Positions 1-9,406 of a stretch of DNA of 64,000 nucleotides are shown piece by piece. The DNA comes from Terfezia claveryi (lineage: Eukaryota; Ascomycota; Pezizomycetes; Pezizales; Pezizaceae). The position numbers and the translations under genes are program-made. Under the pieces are notes generated by a model. It ran no database searches, was not told the DNA's origin, and saw only the letters and a list, made by a program, of their open reading frames with translations. Position 1 is the first letter of the stretch, and each line of letters opens with the position of its first letter. Location of the stretch: positions 1 to 64,000 of the forward strand of contig WHUX01000134.1 in assembly GCA_015179025.1 (NCBI GenBank), given 5' to 3'.

Positions 1-343
1 CTACTGAACCCAAATATTTAGTCTGTAATGCTAGTGATGTAGGACTAGGATCTTGGATAGGTCAAGGACCGTTGACGCACATCAGACTATCATGCTTCCA
101 CTCTAGAAAATTTAATCCAGCACAACTCAATTATCCTACCTTTCAAAAGGAATTATTAGCGATTATTGACTCATTAAAATTTTTTGAAGCACAATTAAGA
201 GGTCACAAGTTCACTATCCTTACAGACCACAAACCATTTGTAACCTTCCATACTCAAACGCCTGCAAGCCAGAAATTGAGGCGATAGCAAGATTACCTAA
301 TGGAATTTGATACAGACATACAGATACCGCAGGAAAGGAAAAT
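1..343 (+). pseudogene. RNase H domain of gypsy-1 copy A, broken
   Basis: The translation from base 2 carries the RT-associated RNase H of Ty3/gypsy pol: the motifs FHSRKFNPAQLNYP, KELLAIIDSLKFFEAQLRGH and FTILTDHKPF are recognisable. A TAG at 285-287 stands where the family has Trp (LRRWQDYL), a TGG to TAG change. A one-base frame change near 330 separates FDTDIQ from the NLIADALSRK that closes the domain at about 343-372. The domain is therefore not translatable as one piece. Confidence 0.8.
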
Positions 344-2476
344 TTGATAGCAGACGCTCTATCAAGAAAGCATAAATACTTGGACACTCCCACCACCGAG
401 GACGATTATATCTCCAACAGCATCAATCCTCCTAACCATACCTACAACTGCAACATCTCCACCAACGCTTTAAGAACTTTCCACTCACCAGAAACCTCTA
501 CTCAGAACAATATGGTTTCTCGCGGAGCTATCAATTTCAAGCATGTTGACTGCGACTTTAATAAATGTCGTGGAAGAGCCGAAGAACTTGGACACCATAT
601 CTTCTGTCCATACTTCGAGGGCATTCCAGATGAAGAAAGCGAATATGACATGATGAAGGAAGAAGAGTCCTCAGACGACGAGACTCTATCTACCATACCA
701 GAAGAAGTTTTCAGCGGGTATGATCGTGTACCCAATATAAACAAGAACAAACCTTTAACAGTTCTTGGACTAAGATATAGGCCTCCATCTTCTGAAAATG
801 CACAACAAAATACCCTCACTCCTGAAGAAGTGAAAGAAATTGCTATCGACTTGGCTCATAGCAATTGGGAACAACACAAAAGGATGCACTGGTCCTTTTG
901 CCGTGATTTTTACTGTCCAGTTCATGGCAGCTCCTACGCCATGAACAACCGCATGTTCACCGTTGAAACATGTGCAATCTGCAACCACCACGGACATGGC
1001 AGTTTGAACTGTGACCTGACAGCCTTAGTTCTTAAAAAGGAGAAGGAATTCCTTACGACTCGTATTGCGCATATCTTATCCGCAAATGAGCCTCAAAAGG
1101 AACTAGCACCAGTACAACAAATGCCAGCTTATCCACCTCCACCAGCTCTCAGCCGTGAAGAAGCTATCCAGGAAATCGGAGAATGGGCAAAAAGATGGAT
1201 TGCCAACAAGCCGACACAACCCACTCTCCAACCCAGCATTCAGTTCAGTAACTCTACCGAACAGATGACCAACCGACAAATGGAACAGGAGATCAGGGAT
1301 ACTCCTGTTGCCCCACAACAACCATGGAATGCACCTCAACAACCAGCTGCAACCGCTAGCAGCAGTAATACAATTCCAATCAACACCACCGCCATCACTA
1401 CTCGTTCTAAAAAGAGAGTAGCAATGGATGAAGATTTGCCCTCTTTCATTCAAGACACCAAGACCTCCAGACAGCGTTGTGATTTCTGTAAGTTTTCAGG
1501 ACATAATGCTTCCACATGCAAGGAGAAGAAACCTACCCTCAACAAGCTCATTGAAGAGAAGCATATCAATGACGGATGGGAAGACGACAAGGACTACTTC
1601 ATTACACAGTGGCTTGACCAAGGTACAGGTATGAAAGCCGCATATCAATCATGTATGAGAGTATGTCCTATCTGGAAGAACTACTATGATACCTTTGTGA
1701 ACCGTAAGGATCATAGAAGAAGAGACGGATTTTTGTATGTTAAGAACCGACAAGGACAATGGAGACTAGTCTTGCCCTCTACCTTTAACATTGAAGGTAA
1801 GAACTATCTCGAATTGGTTATTAAAGATGCACATGAAGCAACCGCTCATGGTAGCATTGAAAAAATGATGAAATATCTTACTGACCGATATGATTACCAG
1901 TCCTTTGCAGAACCAACTAAGGACTATATTAGAAGTTGTGATACTTGTCAATGGACAAAGTATTCCAACAAGGCGCCACATGGATTCGTAACCCCATTAC
2001 ATGTACTAAGTAGGCCATGGACTGACATATCGATGGATTTTCTTAAGTTAGCACCTGTGTTTACTAAGTGTTCAATTTTGTACCCGAATATTCCTGTTGA
2101 AGAAGATCATGTAGTTTGTATTTCACGACTTTGGACGATTGTCGATAGACAATCAGGATTCAAGTTTCTTATTCCTGTCTCAGATAATTTCACAGCAGAA
2201 CAATGTACTGCTACCTTTGATACTTATGTAGTCCCAACTATGGGATACCCTTTCTGTATTGTTTTTGACCGCAACACTCTTTTTATGTCAACGCACTTTC
2301 AAGATTGGGCTAGGAATAAAGGAATCAAGTTGGAACCGTCCACCGCATATCATCCACGTGCAGATAAACAATCGGAAATTGTGAACAAAGAAATTCTACA
2401 AGTAGCAAGAGCCTATAAAATCGAAGGATATACCCCATTAATGTATATGTACCAGCGAATAAATATCATGAGGTAA
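344..2476 (+). CDS. Gypsy-1 pol segment: zinc-knuckle tether plus integrase
   Basis: A 710-codon open frame. Residues 1-10 end the RNase H domain (ADALSRK). Residues about 11-480 are a long low-similarity linker. It holds two canonical CCHC knuckles (C-x2-C-x4-H-x4-C): CAICNHHGHGSLNC from residue 210 and CDFCKFSGHNASTC from residue 379. An H2C2 integrase zinc finger follows (HEATAHG...CDTCQ, about 495-540), then the integrase core with the catalytic triad: Asp in SMDFL, Asp in VFDRN, and Glu 35 residues later in KQSEIVNKE. The ATG at 344 is only the first in the frame; in the parent element this is part of a polyprotein. The frame runs off near 2440 after EGYTP and ends at TAA 2474-2476. Roughly 50 residues of integrase normally found here are missing, so an internal deletion is likely. 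Confidence 0.75.
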   Translation: MIADALSRKHKYLDTPTTEDDYISNSINPPNHTYNCNISTNALRTFHSPETSTQNNMVSRGAINFKHVDCDFNKCRGRAEELGHHIFCPYFEGIPDEESEYDMMKEEESSDDETLSTIPEEVFSGYDRVPNINKNKPLTVLGLRYRPPSSENAQQNTLTPEEVKEIAIDLAHSNWEQHKRMHWSFCRDFYCPVHGSSYAMNNRMFTVETCAICNHHGHGSLNCDLTALVLKKEKEFLTTRIAHILSANEPQKELAPVQQMPAYPPPPALSREEAIQEIGEWAKRWIANKPTQPTLQPSIQFSNSTEQMTNRQMEQEIRDTPVAPQQPWNAPQQPAATASSSNTIPINTTAITTRSKKRVAMDEDLPSFIQDTKTSRQRCDFCKFSGHNASTCKEKKPTLNKLIEEKHINDGWEDDKDYFITQWLDQGTGMKAAYQSCMRVCPIWKNYYDTFVNRKDHRRRDGFLYVKNRQGQWRLVLPSTFNIEGKNYLELVIKDAHEATAHGSIEKMMKYLTDRYDYQSFAEPTKDYIRSCDTCQWTKYSNKAPHGFVTPLHVLSRPWTDISMDFLKLAPVFTKCSILYPNIPVEEDHVVCISRLWTIVDRQSGFKFLIPVSDNFTAEQCTATFDTYVVPTMGYPFCIVFDRNTLFMSTHFQDWARNKGIKLEPSTAYHPRADKQSEIVNKEILQVARAYKIEGYTPLMYMYQRINIMR

Positions 2477-3189
2477 CGTCTAAAAACCTATATGACGCTA
2501 AGAAGACTTAAGCATCTCAAGCGAACAAATGACTACCCAATACAGCCAAATTTTTAGTCGGACAACAAGTTATGCTTTCCTCAGAAAATATCAACCTATC
2601 GAATGTCTCACCTAAACTCAAACCAAAATGGCTAGGCCCATTTCCCATTATTTCTAGTAATTGGAAATGCAATAACTATAGCCTAGACCTATCCAGTCAA
2701 CCTGACCTCCACCTCATATATAATACCTTTCATATTAGCAAACTCAAACCATACTACAAAAACGATCCTACCTAGTTCCCTCATAGACAATCTCAGGAAC
2801 CAGGACCAATTCAAGATGATCGTTATGAAGTTGAAAAGGTATTAGAATTCAGAACAGCTCCTCGAACAGGAGAAAGACAATATAAGGTCAGATAGCTAAG
2901 ATACACTCCTAAACATGATTCCTGGGTAAACGCCAAGGATATCACCACCGAAATTCTTCAAGACTTCTGGATGACTGGAAGTATGGAAGACACATTCAAG
3001 AGACGTCAAAGAACTAAAGGAAAACAAGGACCACGAACCAGAGATGAGACCCAAGCTCTCATCCAACAAGAACAAGATAGAATCATGAGTCAAGGAAACA
3101 CTAAGGATATTCATATTAATGCTAATGTATTAACAATGTATCAAATCTTAGAACGTATGGAAACCAATATGGCAGAGCGAAGGAAGTAA
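2477..3189 (+). pseudogene. Integrase C-terminal SH3-like region and chromodomain of gypsy-1 copy A
   Basis: In a different frame from the integrase core, the family sequence resumes at about 2452 (NKYHEVTSKNLYDAKKT) and is cut by TAA and TGA codons. From 2572 it gives the GPY/F-type module (KPKWLGPFPIIS...NTFHISKLKPYY). After a TAG at 2773-2775 comes a chromodomain-like block (RYEVEKVLEFR, then SWVNAKDITTEILQDF) at about 2815-2970, itself interrupted by TAG at about 2893. A basic tail (KRRQRTKGKQGPRTRDETQ) ends with TAA at 3187-3189. Chromodomains of this kind target integration to heterochromatin in related elements (family knowledge). Confidence 0.7.
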
Positions 3190-3217
3190 AGATAGGAAAT
3201 CCTTCTATATGGGGAAG

Positions 3218-3897
3218 TGTAATGGAGAACGTTAATTCATTGCTTATATAATTGATTATATACCTTTGTATTTCCTATATTACTACTATGTTATGTAACT
3301 AAGCCTCTCGGTTGAAGGACTAGCCTTCTACCACCTTCTATTGCTTTATAAGCGTCCATAGCACGCGGAATTTGCTATGGGAAGTTCCATGGCACTTGCC
3401 ATATGAAGACACCCTCATATTGGCCGCGTGACCTCTGTTTAAAGGCGTGTGAGTCATTACTATGGCCATATGACTATCGTTTATGGCGTGTGACTCATTA
3501 CTATAGCCACATGACCCCTTTTGTACAGCGCACCACCTTCTGGTGTGCCACCCTTTATTGTATTTATTTCCTTAGTCATCAGATCTCAGATGAGTATAAA
3601 TAGGCCGCTGGATTCCCTCTGGAATCCACAGAGAGAAAAGAAGCAACCAAGCAAGCACTCAGAGTAAGCAAGCCTATATTCCAATCAGATCAAGATCATA
3701 TAGCTTAGATAGCACAAATCATATAAGATAGATTATACCAGTTAATTACTGTTCCCTTCGGGAACGTTCCATATAGTAATCGCCCTACCCTTCTGAGGTC
3801 TTACCTCAGCAGAACCAAAATACACAAATGTCCGTGCCTACGGATATAGATTGTATAAACGGTACCGAATGAATACTGTCTAGTACCATTCATTACA
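3218..3897 (+). repeat. 3' LTR of gypsy-1 copy A
   Basis: 680 bp, beginning TGTAATGGAG and ending ACCATTCATTACA, so the 7-bp ends are perfect inverted repeats. It is preceded by the purine-rich tract GGGGAAG at 3211-3217. It matches 8739-9406 read on the other strand throughout, with many small differences. The next five bases (GTCTA, 3898-3902) should be the target duplication whose partner lies left of the window. Confidence 0.92.
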
Positions 3898-5420
3898 GTC
3901 TAAGTTCTTCGGCTCTTCTACGACATTTATTGAAGTCGCAGTCGATATGCTTGAAATTGATAGCTCGGCCAGAAACTATATCATTCTGAGTAGAGGTTTC
4001 TGGTGAGTGGAAAGTTCTTAAAGTGTTGGTAGAGATGTTGCAGTTATAGGTATAGTTAGGAGGATCGATGCTGTTGGAAATATAATTGTCCTCAGTGGTA
4101 GGAGTGTCCAAGTATTTATGCTTTTTTGATAGAGCATCTGCTATCAAATTTTCCTTTCCTGTAGTGTGCTGTATATCTGTATCAAATTCTATTAGGTAAT
4201 CTTGCCATCAACTCAATTTCTAGCTTGCAGGTATTTGAGTATAAAAGATTACTAATAGTTTATGGTTAGTAAAGATAGTAAACTTGTGACCTCTTAATTG
4301 TGCTTCAAAAAATTTCAATGAGTCAATAATCACTAATAATTCCTTTTAAAAGGTAGGATAATTGAGTTATACTGGATTAAATTTTCTAGAGTGGAAGCAT
4401 GATGGTCTAATGTATATCAATGGTCCTTGACCTATCCAAGATTCTAGTCCTACATCACTAGTATTACAGACTAAATATTTGGGTTCAGTAGACTCATTAT
4501 TCCAGGGTTTTAAAACATGTAGGGAATTTATGAGTTCTTTGAGTTTTTCAAACACTACATTATGAGTATCTGTCCATTCCCATTTCTTTGTTTGTTCTTA
4601 CAGTTCTGACAGGGTGCTTGCATACAATACTAAGTCAGGAATAAATCTGCTGAGATAATTAACAATTCTAAGGAATCCTCTAAGAACCTTTTTTCTGGTT
4701 GGAGTTGGAAATATTAATATAGTAGTCCTCTTCTTCAAGTCTACATGTAATCTATCTGACGTCAAAACATATCCAAAGATTTCCAATCTTAGAGTAAAGA
4801 ACTAGCATTTGCTTTCTTTGAGATAGAATATCTCATCCTGTAGACATTGAAGTACTTTCTTCAACAATTCTATATGTTCTTCATATGTTTTTGAAAATAT
4901 AATCAGATCATCAATATAGATGATTAAATTTTTATAGACCATATCCTTAAAAATTTCATATATAATGTGGACCATGGTAGCAGGTGCATTACGATCCCCT
5001 TGTTGCATAACTCTACTCCTAAAATATCCTATATGATATAAAAAGGTAGAGTGTTACTCAGATTCTTTATTATTCCTAATATTAAAAAATCCATCAGCTA
5101 AGTCAAACTTAGTCCAAATAGGATTCTCCGCTACTAGTTCAATTGCTTCATTAATATCTGGTAATGGGGTGTGGTCTGGTTCAATAGCTAAATTGCGGTT
5201 TTGATAGTCATTGACGTATCTGACTTCTTCTAGTTTATCTTGTTTAGGGATAGTAAACATAACTACAGCATTTGGGTCATTTTCTACTCTATATATACAA
5301 CCTGATACTTCTTCTTCGACTAATTTGTCATGGATTTGTTGTCTAAATTGATGTCTTGAGGGTCACCATTTTGGTATCTAAGTAGCTCCTACTTTTAGTT
5401 TAATAAAGTGATTAATCTTT
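3898..5420 (-). pseudogene. Reverse transcriptase and RNase H of gypsy-1 copy B
   Basis: The RT is recognisable in pieces: MFTIPKQDKLEEVRYVNDYQNRN and WTKFDLADGFFNIR (5260-5054), then the catalytic box LIIYIDDLIIFSKTYEEH (5008-4802; YIDD in place of the usual YxDD), then the thumb/connection (4786-4598, FLRIVNYLSRFIPDL). RNase H follows at 4555-4200, and the start of the tether at 4147-3898, where the frame stops at the copy A insertion. Stops between the pieces, several of them at positions where the family has Trp or Gln, show it is dead. Confidence 0.8.
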
Positions 5421-5779
5421 CTTAATGGTAGTAATTCCCGTGGAATTGTCTTGGGTAATAATAAGGGAAACTCTGTTACAGGGTTGAATTGTTTCTGTAC
5501 TGTAGAAACAGCTGTCACGAGTTCTCTTTCTGAATCAGTTTCTACTATGTCACTAATATTTTCCTAATTATCTGGTTCACTATAATCTGTAACTGATTCA
5601 CAGTTGACCTATATATATGCTGATCTTATACCATTTGCTATGGTTCTAGATCCCTTCCATACACTTAGCTGGAATCGTGGAATGTTTTCTGGTTGGATAG
5701 TAACTTGTTCCTGATGGGCAGAAATTATTGCTCGTACTTTGCTGAGAGTAGGTTCTCCTAGTATCATGTCCTATCCAAT

Positions 5780-6150
5780 CAAATAAGCTTACTTTTAACG
5801 TTCATTCTTCTACATAACATATCCAATCTAGTTTGATTGTATAAGCTTTGTCTATCATTCCTTTTGTGCCTTTAATTACAGTACTTAATAATTTCTTCTC
5901 AATACTTCTAGTCGGTATTTTGTATAGATGTACAAATTGAGAATTAATTAAGTGTCCTTCTTTTGTTTGAAGATCAATTAAAGCTAGTATGGGGTGTTCA
6001 TTAGCTTTAATGAATACCTTGCTAAAATATGGTACCTGTCTTGATAAGGGTTGTTCCTTGATTTCATCCTTATTGTTTTTATCCTTAGTGGCTATCAGTA
6101 TAGCTAAATCTTGTGTGGCTATATGCATGGGTACCTTATTTTGTCATTTC
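5780..6150 (-). pseudogene. Retropepsin-type protease of gypsy-1 copy B
   Basis: The fragment PILALIDLQTKEGHLINSQF occupies the position of the aspartic protease loop (LIDSGAxxNFI type in relatives). Asp is kept, but the Ser/Thr-Gly pair that should follow it is gone (DLQ), so the active-site loop is damaged. It lies between the Gag zinc knuckle and the RT, as expected for Ty3/gypsy order PR-RT-RH-IN. Confidence 0.65.
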
Positions 6151-7956
6151 GTACAGTCCTTATAGGAGTGTTCAGGGTTCCAACACCATAGATATTTCTT
6201 GTCTCTAATTAATTACATTTTTGTCTTTTGATCCAATTTTTTTGTAATAGTATCCCAATCTGAGTTCTTCTATTTTTCTGTGTTGGGTTTAGTGTTGGGA
6301 TTGCTACTAGGATCAAATCCTGTTTTTTGTCATTAATTTTGGTCCCTGCATAGACCGTGACTTCGATTTTTATTCCAAAGTTGTTGTCGTCGGGATGTAA
6401 TTAGTGTGGATAGTAGGGCAATATCTTTCTTTGAAGCTTCATATGACTCCGCTTAATGCATGAGCTGATCATATGACCATTCCTCTTTGATTAAAGGAAT
6501 TAATATAGCTAACATATATGGCAGCAGGTGATTAAGAAACTTTCTTCTTTTTACTTCCTGCGATATTGATTGTTTGCTATCCTTGTCAATCAATTGGATT
6601 TGCATTTCAGTAAGCCAGTTGGCAAACTGTTAAATTCCCAAGTGATGTCTATCCTTGTATAGTGTGGCTGTCTCCCATCGTTTCTACAAAATGTCCTTAC
6701 TAGTGAAGGGTATCAGAAAATCCCTTAGTGCTAGTATAAATCTAAAGAATATCACATTCTTTCCTTTTTCTCTTAGGAATTGATTATAAGTAGTGAGTGC
6801 ACTTCCTTCCATTCTGAATCCAACAATTTCCAAAGCTGAAGTGCCTTCCAAATCTATTCCTTTGATAACAAACCAATGTTGTATTACTGTAGCCCAAAAG
6901 TCAAAATATTGTAAGTCTTGCCATTTTTTGTCTTCTTCTCTTATTTTTTCTGGTAGATCAATCTTTATTCCTTTTAAAGCATTTGTTGCTTTATGGTTAC
7001 CTATTGTAACCATTCCTGTTGTAGATTTCTATTGCTGGTGTTCAACTGATTTTCCTCATTTGGGTTTTCTTTTAAGAGTTTGACTTCTATCTGATGATGC
7101 CTTATCATAGTCCGAGCTATCATCTCCGCTATTATCAGGGTCTCATTCTCCTTCTTGCGTTTTCTGCTTCTGTTGGTCTAGTCCTATGTCTAGATCATCA
7201 TTGTCTTCTGGTAATTCTATATCTTCTGGTAGTTGGTTTTTATTATCTAGTTCTTTAGCTGATCTAGTCCTCCTTTCTAGTATCTCAGGTGCTCGACCTT
7301 TACCATTCGATTGATCTTTTAGTGTTCTCAGGAACGCTCCTGAAAGTTTTTTACTAGGATTGAAAAAATCCTCCATAGTATATACTGATTCTTCTAGATG
7401 AGTGCCACTCATCATGAATGCTATTATTTCTTCCCAATTATTTATTATTCAATTCGGTTTCCTTAAAAGTGGAACGACAGGTTTCTTTAATTCCTTACTT
7501 AAAAATGCGTTCATTTCTAAGTCCTTTTCTTTGAATAGGTAAGGTGTTAGCCATAAATAGTGTTTCACTACGGCTTCTATTAAGAGTCGAGATTCTTTAG
7601 GATGATACTATTGGGCATGTCCCATTGAGCAAGTGTATTTCAAAATCTCCTCAATTGTTGGAAGATGTCTATCCCAAAATTCTTCTGGTGTAAGAGGCAA
7701 AGCCATACTAAAATATAGTTTAGTTCCTACTCCACCTAGTTCTCCTATTTCTATATCCATAGGCAAATTTTTTTCCCCTTCTGTATTAGGAACTATAAAT
7801 CTGGTCTTCCTGGGAGTTTCTTCTACTAATTTCTCAATGTTTTCAGGTAACATAGTTAACCGTCTTGACCTCTTAGTCTTCTTACTAAGTTCAGATGCTA
7901 TTATATCTGATTTCATCGTCTGTTCACAACCAAATGCAGCTGGTTATATGATATAA
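6151..7956 (-). pseudogene. Gag region of gypsy-1 copy B
   Basis: A chain of - strand fragments (7916-7608, 7415-7143, 7013-6684) separated by stops reads as a retrotransposon Gag. There is an N-terminal basic region, an acidic stretch (ELPEDNDDLDIGLDQQ), then a capsid-like part (KKWQDLQYFDFWATVIQHWF, MEGSALTTYNQFLRE). A degraded CCHC knuckle lies at about 6205-6160 (WCWNPEHSYKDC, first Cys lost). The family therefore has its own Gag knuckle, in addition to the two in the tether of copy A. Confidence 0.65.
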
Positions 7957-8738
7957 TTATCGAGTTACTTTTCTTCTTTGGCACCTTACTGTACTTATGG
8001 TGTGGTAACTGATAATCCTTATGATCTCCATTCGACTGATAGTTCTGTTAACTTGGTGGCTTACACGGCTAGTAAGGCTGGATGTCAGGATCCTGATGTT
8101 TCTTATGGTCCTGGTTTTTCTTTGTCTACTGGTCTAGAATCTAGTTCTAGTTCTTTCAGCAAGAGTGTCATGTTTTCTGATTGGTGTATTAAGGTAGATA
8201 TTGGAGGTGCAGAGGTTTTGGTAGAGATGTCTGGACCTAAGGAAGGTTCTGATGGAGGTAATTCTTTTCTAGAGGAAATGGCTGTAGTGGAGGCAGCGAG
8301 ATTTAAGCCTTGGGATTGTGATACTTAGTTGTTTAGACCAATTATTCCTGAGACCTGAAGGGCCGGTTTTTCAATAGTGTACTAGATTTATAGGTACAGA
8401 TGTAATGGCAGTTGCCAGGAGTGCAAGATGAGTTGTCGATCTTATTGGGAAAAGTGTTGTAAACGAGGGTGGGATTGTTTAATGTGGGATACCACTACCC
8501 ATTAGAGCTCTGCTTAGCTTGCTTCTAAGTCTTTTGTTGATGTACTGCAGTTGAGAGACTGATGTCTTGTTGTTGGATTTTTTTTTTATTAGCTAGCTAG
8601 TTGAATAATGATATTGATTTTATATATGCACTTAGGTTTGTCAAATTGTATATACTTGCGTAAGTGTAATAAAGGTATTGGAAGGTTGATCAGGCCTTGG
8701 ATTTAAAAGTAAAGATTGGGTAAGTGAGTTAAAAAAAA
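7957..8738 (-). other. 5' leader of gypsy-1 copy B
   Basis: About 780 bp between the 5' LTR and recognisable Gag on the - strand. A 116-codon + strand open frame (7978-8328) crosses it, but it is antisense to the element and resembles nothing I know. I could not assign a primer-binding site; the bases just inside the LTR are an A/T run. Confidence 0.4.
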
Positions 8739-9406
8739 TATAATGAATAGTACTAGACAGTATTTATTCTATACCGTTTATATAATCTATATCCATAGGC
8801 ATGGACATTTATGTATTTTGGTTCTACTGAGGTAAGACCTCAGAAGGGTCAGGAGATTACTATATAGGAAGATCCCAAAGGGAACAGTAATTAACTGGTA
8901 TAATCTATCTTATATGATTTTTGCTATCTAAGCTATATGATCTTGATCTGATTGGAATATAGGCTTGCTTACTGTGTGCTTGCTTGTTGCTTCTTGTGGT
9001 TTCCAGAGGGAATCCAGCGGTCTATTTATACTTCTCTGAGATCTGATAACTAAAGAAATAAATACAATAAAGGGTGGCATACTAGAAAGTGGTGCGCTAT
9101 ACAAAAGGGGTCATGTGGCCATAGTAATGAGTCACACGTCTTAAACAATAGTCATGTGGCCATAGTAATGAGTCACATGCCTTAAATAGATGTCATGTGG
9201 CCATAATGAGGGTGTCTTCATATGGCAAGTGCTATGGAACTTCCTGTGGCAAATTCTGCATACTGTGGACTCTTATAAAGCAATAGGAGGTAGTTGAAGG
9301 CTAGTCTTTCAACCAAGAGGCTTAGTTACATAACATAGTGGTAATATAGGAAATACAAAAGTATATAATCAATTATATAAGCAATTAAACAATGTTCTCT
9401 ATTACA
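8739..9406 (-). repeat. 5' LTR of gypsy-1 copy B
   Basis: The reverse complement of the LTR at 3218-3897 with scattered substitutions and small gaps. Read on the + strand it starts TATAATGAATAG where copy A's would read TGTAATGAATGG, and it ends CTCTATTACA at 9406. The terminal dinucleotide at 8739-8740 has changed from TG to TA, a transition. Gypsy-2 sequence resumes directly at 9407. Confidence 0.88.

Larger units (their letters stand above)
1..3897 (+). mobile_element. Ty3/gypsy retrotransposon, gypsy-1 copy A, 5' part outside window
   Basis: The 3' part of a Ty3/gypsy element. Seen in order are the RNase H end, a long linker (tether), an H2C2 integrase, an SH3-like/chromodomain tail, a purine-rich tract just before 3218, and a 680-bp 3' LTR with perfect 7-bp ends (TGTAATG and CATTACA). 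The Gag, protease and RT regions and the 5' LTR must lie left of base 1. Directly after the LTR, at 3898, the sequence becomes the interior of a second copy of the same family in the opposite orientation, so copy A is inserted in copy B. Copy A is younger by nesting. It is not intact: it has a nonsense codon and frame change in RNase H, a deletion in integrase and stops near the tail. Confidence 0.9.
3898..9406 (-). mobile_element. Ty3/gypsy retrotransposon, gypsy-1 copy B, split and decayed
   Basis: Read on the - strand this gives 5' LTR (8739-9406), leader (7957-8738), Gag (7916 to about 6150), protease (about 6128-5780), RT (about 5400-4600) and RNase H (4555-4200), up to the equivalent of base 590 of copy A, where copy A's LTR intervenes. 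At the overlap the two copies are close relatives: MIADALSKKHKYLDTPTTED here against MIADALSRKHKYLDTPTTED in copy A. Many TAG, TAA and TGA codons interrupt it, more than in copy A. The missing 3' part (tether, integrase, 3' LTR) is expected left of base 1. Copy B itself sits in the protease of gypsy-2. Confidence 0.88.

Noticed and set aside
7978..8328. 116-codon + strand frame
   Set aside because: It is antisense to the leader and start of Gag of gypsy-1 copy B and has no recognisable domain.
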